In this document: positions 18,531 through 25,116 of the stretch, one piece after another | How the letters are laid out: every line of letters begins with the position of its first letter | How positions within the stretch are numbered: position 1 is the first letter of the stretch | DNA from: Catellatospora tritici | GTDB taxonomy: Bacteria; Actinomycetota; Actinomycetes; Mycobacteriales; Micromonosporaceae | Reading direction: 5' to 3' | Length of the DNA: 64,000 nucleotides | Assembly: GCF_019083965.1 (NCBI RefSeq) | Contig: NZ_JAHRCY010000004.1 | Coordinates: 389,236-453,235 of the forward strand | Made by a program: the position numbers and the translations under genes | The notes under the pieces: generated by a model | What the model saw: the letters and a program-made list of their open reading frames with translations, nothing else | What the model was told of the DNA's origin: nothing | The model's database searches: none

Positions 18531-19421
18531 TCAGATCCGACCGTAGGCGCGCAGCGTGCGTAGGGCGCGCAGGGTCTCGATCCCGCGGTATTCCAGGGTG
18601 GACGCCTGCCCCGGCGGCTGCCAGGTGATGGTCCAGCCTCCGTCGGCCTGCTGGTCACGGGTGAGCCGGTCCAGGTGCCCCTCGATCGCGGCGTCGTCGA
18701 ACAGGCCACGCCACGGGCTGTCCGGGGTCGAAGCCAGGTGCAGCGGCGTGACACCGTACTCGGGGTCGGCCGGGTCGGCGCGGAAGTAGCGGAGCTTGCC
18801 GAGCCAGTCGGCGACATGGGCGCCGACGGCGGCGGCCCGCTCGCGGTCGGGCACGTTGGCCAGGAACTGCAGCACCTCCAGCAGGGTGTGCGCGTCCTCG
18901 CCGATCCCGGACTCGAGGCTGGTCCAGGTCCACTCGGTGGCCCGGTCCAGCCAGGGGTGGGTTACGCCGATGCGGTGCAGACGACCCGCCAGACCGGCCG
19001 TCGGGTTCAGGCCCGGCACGTAGGTCCAGTCCGACCAGTGCTCCGCCCGCGGGTAGCCCTCCATCACCGGGAAGGCCAGCGGCAACGCGCCGTCGGGCGC
19101 GGCCACCGAGCCGAGCCAGTCGCACGCGTCGTCGATCAGCGTGGCCACGGCGGGTTCGGCGAACCAGCCTGGTCGCCCTTCCCCGGCCGCGAGCAGCACG
19201 TCGAGGGCGCATTCCACGTCGATGGGCAGACTCGCCGGGCAGCGCTTGTCCGGCTCGAAACCGTGCCCGAACCCGCCGTCGCCGTTGCGGTAGGCCCGGA
19301 CCGCGTCGACCACCCAGGTCGGGTCGTCGCCGTCGAACAGCACCGCGGTCAGGCGGCGCTCGACCAGCCGCCCCTCCAGGTCGAGAAAGGCGCGGCCTGT
19401 GCCCAGAACATCATTGGTCAT
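18531..19421 (-). CDS. Alpha/alpha-toroid (prenyltransferase/squalene-cyclase-like) protein
   Basis: A 296-residue soluble protein with repeats of the toroid type: YRNGDGGFGHGFEPD near the N-terminus and QQADGGWTITW near the C-terminus, both resembling the QW-like GGF/GGW turns of terpene cyclases and prenyltransferase beta subunits. No DXDD motif is visible, so catalysis of cyclisation is not supported. Homologues are usually annotated as hypothetical. It is upstream of and probably co-transcribed with the GyrB-like gene. Confidence 0.72.
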   Translation of the reverse strand: MTNDVLGTGRAFLDLEGRLVERRLTAVLFDGDDPTWVVDAVRAYRNGDGGFGHGFEPDKRCPASLPIDVECALDVLLAAGEGRPGWFAEPAVATLIDDACDWLGSVAAPDGALPLAFPVMEGYPRAEHWSDWTYVPGLNPTAGLAGRLHRIGVTHPWLDRATEWTWTSLESGIGEDAHTLLEVLQFLANVPDRERAAAVGAHVADWLGKLRYFRADPADPEYGVTPLHLASTPDSPWRGLFDDAAIEGHLDRLTRDQQADGGWTITWQPPGQASTLEYRGIETLRALRTLRAYGRI

Positions 19422-19451
19422 GGCCGGATTCTGGCACGGCCCACCGACAGA

Positions 19452-20201
19452 TCAGCGCTGAGCGGTGTGGTCGTCGGCGTCGCCGGTGACCGCAGGCGCG
19501 GCCACCGGCGCGGTGGCCGCCTCGGCGGTCAGATCCGCGACGAGTTCGACGTGGTCCGAACCCAGCACGGCGGGTTCGCGGACAAGCAGCAGCAGGCAGA
19601 AGTCACGCTGGTCGGGAAACCGGCGACCCAGCTCCCGGTGTTGTGTGGCCAGATAGCGCGCGGCGGCGAGATTCGTGTAGGCCTTCTGGCCCATCAGCAG
19701 GAACACGGGGTGGCCGGTTTTCTGCCCGAGCAGCCGGACCACCAGCGCGTACTCGGCCCGGCCCGGCGTGTGGTCGAAGGTCCTGCCACCCACCCGGATG
19801 GACATCTGCGCGGAGTCGACGATGTCGAAGGCGACGCCGGGCAACAGCGAGCGCAGGTACGCCGCGGTCCGCTCGTTCGCGGCCGGGCCGCCGACGCAGA
19901 ACTCGGTCCCCGTGCGTGACGCGGCCGCGGTGTCGACCGCGGTCACCAGGGTCGGGCGGCCACCGCACTCCTTGGTCACGATCGCCAGCTCGACCAGCGC
20001 GGCCATGTCGTCGCGATGGACGCTCTTCTCGCGGGGCGAGGAGAAGTGCCGGGACACATGGAAGTGGACTTCCTCGTTCGGCCGGATGCCGAAGAACCGC
20101 CGCCGGCGCTCCACGCTCCGATACCGCACCAGCCGCTGGGCGAACCACACCGCCGCACCGGCTATGACGCTCGCGAGCAGGTTGATGAGAAGGTCCTGCA
20201 T
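19452..20201 (-). CDS. Membrane-anchored protein of unknown function, downstream of TIR-NB-ARC gene
   Basis: A 249-residue protein with a single N-terminal transmembrane segment (about residues 4-20), a basic stop-transfer stretch (RYRSVERRRR) and a soluble alpha/beta domain. Notable conserved-looking stretches are VGGPAANERTAAYL and LLMGQKAYTNLAAARYL, a pattern of a Rossmann-like fold with a GGP-x2-N loop. The start is placed at ATG 20201 because GAGGGA precedes it by five nt; the frame opens at 20258. It lies 174 bp downstream of the TIR-NB-ARC-GT gene on the same strand and might be its membrane partner. I do not recognise the family. Confidence 0.75.
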   Translation of the reverse strand: MQDLLINLLASVIAGAAVWFAQRLVRYRSVERRRRFFGIRPNEEVHFHVSRHFSSPREKSVHRDDMAALVELAIVTKECGGRPTLVTAVDTAAASRTGTEFCVGGPAANERTAAYLRSLLPGVAFDIVDSAQMSIRVGGRTFDHTPGRAEYALVVRLLGQKTGHPVFLLMGQKAYTNLAAARYLATQHRELGRRFPDQRDFCLLLLVREPAVLGSDHVELVADLTAEAATAPVAAPAVTGDADDHTAQR

Positions 20202-20375
20202 GGGTTCCCTCGGCTCGTCGGGCACGGTCCCGTCAGCTTCGGACTTCGGCCTCCGCATGGCATCCGAAGACCGGCACCGGCGGACACTCTATCCGATCCA
20301 CACCAGTGCCACGGACCACCTGTTCCACTATCGACGGTGCCATCCATTCACCATGGTGGCTGGTAAACCCGAGCC

Positions 20376-23300
20376 TCAGCGACGTCGGGAACGGCGGTCG
20401 GCGTCGGCGCCGCGGAGGCCTTCCAGGAGCACCTGCGCCGCCTTCGCCCAGGGAAACTCGGCGGCGAGCACGTCACGCAGCTCGGCGGCGCGGCGGAAGG
20501 CGTCATCCCGGAAGCGCAGCACCCCGGTGATGGACGTGGTCCAGGCGGCCACATCCTCCGCGTGGTCGTTGGTCATCCGTACGACCATGCGCTCGACGGT
20601 GTCGTCGTCGACCGCTGCGGTGTCGCGCAGCAGCTCGGCCAGGCCGCTCACATGGCTGATCAGGACCGGCACGCCATGGGTGATCGCTTCCAGCCCGGCG
20701 AGGCCGAAGCCTTCCGCCCGGGAGGGCATGACCACGACGCTCGCGGTGAGCATCTCGTGCTCGAGCATCGCCGTGTCCGTCACGTACGGCTCGACGAAGA
20801 CCTCGAGGCTGGGCAGCCCGGCCCACTCGAGAATACGTTCACGCAGCTCGCCGGTCTGCCCGAAGGGTGCGCCCCGGACCATGAACTCGATGCGGGTGGC
20901 CAGTCCGGCCTGTCGCCGGACCATCTGACCGAGGGCCGCCGCGGCGATGTCGATGCCCTTGAGAGCGGCGTCGTCGACGCGTCCGGTGAACAGCACCCGG
21001 CGCAGCGACTGCCCCGGCGGTGGTTCGGTGAGCGAGGTGTCCGCCGAGTCGAAACCCGGATCCAGGCGGATGACCCGGCGCCGGTACGGGTGGAAGTCCA
21101 GTTCGTACCGCGCGAACAGGCGTGGCCCCACGGCCACGATCAGGTCTGCCTCCCGCCCGAGCGTCAGCTCGGTGTGGTGCCGTTCGGCGTGGATACCGTC
21201 GCGGCGCTCGGGCTTGTAGACGTCGATCTCGGACGGCGCCATGTGGATGAAGTGCGCTCGCAGCGCCTCGGGGAACGCGTGCATGACCGCCTGCGCGGTC
21301 GGGCCGGTGATGCGGGAGTGGCCCAGGACCACGTCCGGTGTGTTGGCGCCCATCAGGTCGAGCAGACGGCTCTGGGCCGTCTGCTCGGACAGCGGACCGG
21401 TGGTGTCCGTGGCCAGCAGGGTGACCCCGCCGAGTTCGGCCTGCCGGTGGTCCTCCTCGGTCATCGAGTCCACCACGCAGAACACCCGCTGTCCGGCCGC
21501 CGTGAGGGCGAGACAGAGCTGCCGGTTGAAGGTGCTGAGGCCACCGCGCGACGACGGCCACTCGGTTGCGATGGACAGGACCGTCCGGGTGACCGGCGGC
21601 TCGGCCAGCCGGACGATCGGCTCCCGGGTGCGCGGATCCTGTGCCGCCGGTCTGGCCGAGTGACGCGACGGTGCCTCGATCACGCGCAGGCACCGGTCGT
21701 AGGCCTGGGTGGCCGCGACGAGGTCAGGGTGCTCGCTGTGCAGGAACGTGGACAGGGCGGACAGGACGTGGGCGAGGTGGTCTCGGGCGTCCTCCCAACT
21801 GGCCACCTCGGCCAGACTGAGGGCGAGGTGGTATTCCGACAGCAGCGTGTCGCGGTGCGACTCGCCCAGTTGGCGCCGGCGGGCAGCCCAGGTGATCTCG
21901 TTCAGTCGAAGCGCGTCCCCGGGCAGGTTGAGCGCGAGCAGGTTGAGCGCGAGCTGGTCCTGCGAGACCAGGGACTGGTGGTGTTCGCCTCCGTGCAGCT
22001 GCTGGCGGATCCTCAGCACCTGTTCGTTCAGCCTGCGCGCCTCGTCGTACCGCTGGAGGTGGTGCAGGTCGCGGGCGACCGCGGTCGCGGCGTCGAGGGT
22101 CGTCGGGTCGTCGTCCCCATACAGTTTCAGCAGCACCTGGTACACCTGCTCGTCGTTCAGCAGCGCGCCGGTGTGATCGCCGGTCGCCGACAGGCACTCC
22201 GCCAGCACCCGTACGGCTCGCAACGTGTGCTCGTAGGTGGCGCCGAAGGACTCCGTCAGAGCCGTGGCGAACGCCGCCGCGTACGGGCGCGCAGACTCGG
22301 CGTCACCGCGTTCGACGAGGCTGAGCAGCGCCGCGTTCGTCATGTCGTGGAGTTCGGGATTGGGGCTGGTGGACGGCTCGAGCGCGACGAGGTGGGGCAT
22401 CAGCCGCTGCCACAGCGGCCAGCGGCGAGGATTCCGCCCGTCGTCGGGTCTGGCGGCCACCAGGACCGCTTCGGCGGACCTGCGGACGGCGGCCAGTTGT
22501 TCGGCCGACATCTCGTCGATGATCGCCGCGCGGGTTTCGTGGTGCAGGATCAGACCGTCGGCGGCCAGGGTCGCCACGTTGACCCGGAACAGTGCCTTGG
22601 CTATCGTCGCGAGCCGGGAGATCGAGTTGGCCAGCGCGGCGGGCAGCGCTCGCGCGGGTGCGTTGCTGAACAGGTCGAACGGGATGCCGACCGGCGCGAG
22701 CACGGCGCACAACCGGACCAGCGCCAGGGCGGCCTCGTCGATCTCGCGCAGTTTCGCCAGGGAGATGCCGACCGGGATGGCGACCGCGCTGCGCGCGGGT
22801 GGTCCGGTGCGGTCGGCGTAGCTCGTCAGACTGTGCAGGTAATCGGCGACGCTCATCGCGGTCTCGTTGATCACACCGGCTGCCTGCGACAGGGCCAGCG
22901 GGAGGTCGTCCAGTTCCGCCGCGAGACCTTCCGCGTCACGCGGCGCGATCGGACGGCGGATCACGTGGCGCAGGAAGGCGACCGCTTCGGTCCGGGCGAA
23001 GACGCCGACCTCCACGGTGAAGGCCAGGTTCTGCCAGACGAGGTGTCGTGACGTGACCAGGACGTGTCCGCGCCCTTTGGGAAACCACTTCGCCACCGCC
23101 ACGTCCTCGGCGTTGTCGAAGATGACCAGCCACCGGTGCCTGGCCCGCAGTAGTTCGGCCAGGGCCAGCCTGGCGTCGGCCGCGGGCAGTCCGGGATCGC
23201 ACAGTCCCGCGGTCACCGCGGCCTGGGCGAGCTGGTCGGCGATCAGGTCCGGATGCTCCGCGTCGATCCAGACCACCAGGTCGTAGTCACGGTCCTCGGC

Positions 23301-23927
23301 CCGGGCGGCGGCGCCATGCCGGTGTGCGTATTCGATGGCCAGCTGGGATTTTCCCACACCGGCGAGACGGTCGGCCGAACCCAGCACACACCGGCTGCGC
23401 GACCGTAGGCCCTCGGCGACGCCGGTCAGCGTGTCGCCGCGCCCGACGAAGTCGGGATTGCGTGCCGGAAGCCGATGGTGGGTGGCTGCCGTCGAGGACG
23501 GCACGGCGGTCTGCCTGCCGCGCTCATCGCGCCGGTCAGGGGCCGCCGGGCCGTGCACCAGCGACTCGACGACCCTCTTGCGCAGCTTCTCCACCCGCAG
23601 TCCGGCCAGATCGGTATGGCCGATCAGGCGCAGCGCACCGGTCGGTCGCACGTCGTCGATCCGGAGCAGGGTCAGCCGTTCCTCGCCCCCGGGCTGGGCG
23701 AGCCACCAGTCGAGTTCGCGCCGGAACGGGCTGTCCAGATACGCCCGTGACAACACCACGACCATACGGTTGGCCTGGATGAGTTCACGCGGCGTCCGGG
23801 TGGCGTCCGCGCGCCCGTTCGGCAGGGCGAGGTCGGGCTCGACCTCGTGGCGGGCGCCGGCCAGGTATGCGGCGATCAGGCCGGCGAGACCGGCGTCCTC
23901 CGGCGCGAAGGAGAGAAACAGCCGCAT
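20376..23927 (-). CDS. TIR - NB-ARC (STAND) - TPR - GT4 glycosyltransferase fusion
   Basis: A single 1183-residue protein. Residues 1-125 form a TIR domain with LFLSFAPED at the start and Glu71 in the SPFRRELDWW helix, where NAD-cleaving TIRs carry their catalytic Glu. From about 155 to 430 lies an NB-ARC NTPase like that of FxSxx-system TPR proteins: RLAGVGKS at 187-194 (first P-loop Gly replaced by Arg), LVIFDNAED as Walker B, and DLPLAL. About 545-750 are kinesin-light-chain-like TPRs. About 775-1165 is a full GT-B fold of GT4 type, with SRGGLSTFNRQL, GRVDDAALKGID and an intact E-x7-E (AEGFGLAGLE, about 1071-1079). ATG 23927 is preferred to GTG 23933 because of the upstream GAGGTG. A sensor-NTPase coupled to TIR suggests immunity or signalling; the role of the glycosyltransferase is unknown. 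Confidence 0.93.
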   Translation of the reverse strand: MRLFLSFAPEDAGLAGLIAAYLAGARHEVEPDLALPNGRADATRTPRELIQANRMVVVLSRAYLDSPFRRELDWWLAQPGGEERLTLLRIDDVRPTGALRLIGHTDLAGLRVEKLRKRVVESLVHGPAAPDRRDERGRQTAVPSSTAATHHRLPARNPDFVGRGDTLTGVAEGLRSRSRCVLGSADRLAGVGKSQLAIEYAHRHGAAARAEDRDYDLVVWIDAEHPDLIADQLAQAAVTAGLCDPGLPAADARLALAELLRARHRWLVIFDNAEDVAVAKWFPKGRGHVLVTSRHLVWQNLAFTVEVGVFARTEAVAFLRHVIRRPIAPRDAEGLAAELDDLPLALSQAAGVINETAMSVADYLHSLTSYADRTGPPARSAVAIPVGISLAKLREIDEAALALVRLCAVLAPVGIPFDLFSNAPARALPAALANSISRLATIAKALFRVNVATLAADGLILHHETRAAIIDEMSAEQLAAVRRSAEAVLVAARPDDGRNPRRWPLWQRLMPHLVALEPSTSPNPELHDMTNAALLSLVERGDAESARPYAAAFATALTESFGATYEHTLRAVRVLAECLSATGDHTGALLNDEQVYQVLLKLYGDDDPTTLDAATAVARDLHHLQRYDEARRLNEQVLRIRQQLHGGEHHQSLVSQDQLALNLLALNLPGDALRLNEITWAARRRQLGESHRDTLLSEYHLALSLAEVASWEDARDHLAHVLSALSTFLHSEHPDLVAATQAYDRCLRVIEAPSRHSARPAAQDPRTREPIVRLAEPPVTRTVLSIATEWPSSRGGLSTFNRQLCLALTAAGQRVFCVVDSMTEEDHRQAELGGVTLLATDTTGPLSEQTAQSRLLDLMGANTPDVVLGHSRITGPTAQAVMHAFPEALRAHFIHMAPSEIDVYKPERRDGIHAERHHTELTLGREADLIVAVGPRLFARYELDFHPYRRRVIRLDPGFDSADTSLTEPPPGQSLRRVLFTGRVDDAALKGIDIAAAALGQMVRRQAGLATRIEFMVRGAPFGQTGELRERILEWAGLPSLEVFVEPYVTDTAMLEHEMLTASVVVMPSRAEGFGLAGLEAITHGVPVLISHVSGLAELLRDTAAVDDDTVERMVVRMTNDHAEDVAAWTTSITGVLRFRDDAFRRAAELRDVLAAEFPWAKAAQVLLEGLRGADADRRSRRR

Positions 23928-23959
23928 GCTCACCTCGATTCCAGTGTCGGCTGGTCAGG

Positions 23960-24676
23960 TCACTCGGCGATGAAGACGACTCCGAACTCTTCACCGACGT
24001 CGACGAGGTCGGCGAATCCCTTGCCCACCTCTCGCCAGGTCCATGCCTCGCGGCGCCGCACGAGTTCGCCGATGATCACCGCCGTGTCGGTCTTGAAATA
24101 GTCGCTGTCGAGCAGGTGCGGCTCGATCTGAGGAGTGACGGTGGATCCCGTCCGGTCGACCTTGGGGGTGTTCTTGAAAGTGACCTTGCCACCGACGAGC
24201 TTCTCGAAAGAATGATCGAGCGGCTCGGCGTCCTGGATATAGGCGACAAAGGCGATCTTCATAACGTCCTCGTCGACGTAGTCGAGGTCGACCGAGATCG
24301 TCTCATCGCTGATGTTGCTGCCGTGGCGTCGGCGGCCTCGGCGCAGCGTGGAACCGTCTTTCGAGCGGTCATTGTCATGGTTCACGCAGTAGTACGGATT
24401 GCCGACCGGAACCCTTGCCGAAGAGTCGAGTAGAAACGCGCTGAGGTGGATGACGATGTCGTCGGGGCTCGCCGCGACGTCCCAGGAGAGCCGGGCCTCG
24501 AAGCTTCCGGTGAGCTTGGGGCCGGAGTTCAGGGAGAAGGCGACATTGCGGCCGGACGCGGGAAAGGTGTCGCGCCGGTGGATCTGATACTGGCCGGTTT
24601 CGTCGGAGTCGTCGGCCGGACCGGTCGCCCCACCACTGTTGTCGGGCAGCGGGTCGGTAGGCGGATTTCTGCGCAC
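23960..24676 (-). CDS. TerD-domain protein
   Basis: A 238-residue protein with one TerD domain over most of its length after a polar N-terminus. Supporting features are ARLSWDVAASPDDIVIHLSAF, an NPYYCVNHDND stretch with acidic residues suited to Ca2+ binding, and the C-terminal TAVIIGELVRRREAWTWR. TerD proteins occur in tellurite/stress clusters and in predicted bacterial conflict systems, often with NTPase partners. The start is GTG 24676, with GGAGGG four nt upstream; an in-frame ATG further up would add about 35 unlike residues. The TIR-NB-ARC-GT gene begins 32 bp downstream, so the two are probably one operon. Confidence 0.87.
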   Translation of the reverse strand: MRRNPPTDPLPDNSGGATGPADDSDETGQYQIHRRDTFPASGRNVAFSLNSGPKLTGSFEARLSWDVAASPDDIVIHLSAFLLDSSARVPVGNPYYCVNHDNDRSKDGSTLRRGRRRHGSNISDETISVDLDYVDEDVMKIAFVAYIQDAEPLDHSFEKLVGGKVTFKNTPKVDRTGSTVTPQIEPHLLDSDYFKTDTAVIIGELVRRREAWTWREVGKGFADLVDVGEEFGVVFIAE

Positions 24677-24771
24677 GTTTCCCTCCGAAGTGAGAGTCTC
24701 GACCGATGGCAGGCATGATCGATTGATCGGTACGCAGATGAGCATCGCGCGAGGCGAAGGAAAGCTCATGT

Positions 24772-24800
24772 CTGCTACCCGGGGAGCGTAGCGGAAGCAA
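24772..24800 (-). promoter_or_regulatory. Putative promoter of the terD-TIR operon
   Basis: On the minus strand, TTGCTT (24800-24795) and TAGCAG (24777-24772) are separated by exactly 17 nt, a reasonable -35/-10 pair about 95 nt upstream of the GTG of the TerD gene. It was identified by eye only. Confidence 0.3.
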
Positions 24801-24915
24801 ACCAGCGGGAGCTCGGTCGCGTCCCGTGTGGACATCGTGTCGTCGCTCGAACCACGGTCGACAAGAGGTCCTTTCCCGACGCGGCATCGTCCTGCGGTCG
24901 CGGCGGTGCACTGAC

Positions 24916-25097
24916 GCGCAACCGGCCCGCCGCGGCTGCTGCCGCCGGCGGGCCGGTGCCGAGCACGAACTCCGGACGGGGCGGCGGGCCGGGGGGGGCC
25001 GCCCCCCCCCGCCGCGCGACGGGAGCTGGGTGCTGGCGCGCAACCGGCCCGCCGCGGCTGCTGCCGCCGGCGGGCCGGTGCCGAGCACGAACTCCGG
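24916..25097 (-). terminator. Tandemly duplicated GC-rich hairpins
   Basis: A 60-bp segment occurs twice without mismatch at 24916-24975 and 25038-25097 (period 122 bp). Each copy folds into a hairpin with 12-bp perfect arms (ACCGGCCCGCCG / CGGCGGGCCGGT) around a 13-nt loop that itself contains CGGC/GCCG. Between the copies, about 24980-25015 holds a third G-run/C-run hairpin. The block starts 20 nt past the stop of the minus-strand secreted-protein gene, so it probably ends that transcript and insulates the terD operon. No coding sequence is supported across 24801-25116. Confidence 0.7.
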
Positions 25098-25116
25098 TCC
25101 GCCGCCCCGCGCCGCG

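Noticed and set aside
19452..24676. Possibility that this is a standard FxSxx-COOH (Fxs) system
   Set aside because: The NB-ARC/TPR part resembles FxsT, but no FxsA peptide with an FxSxx end, no radical SAM protein and no FxsC were found nearby, and the GT4 domain is not part of that system as I know it.
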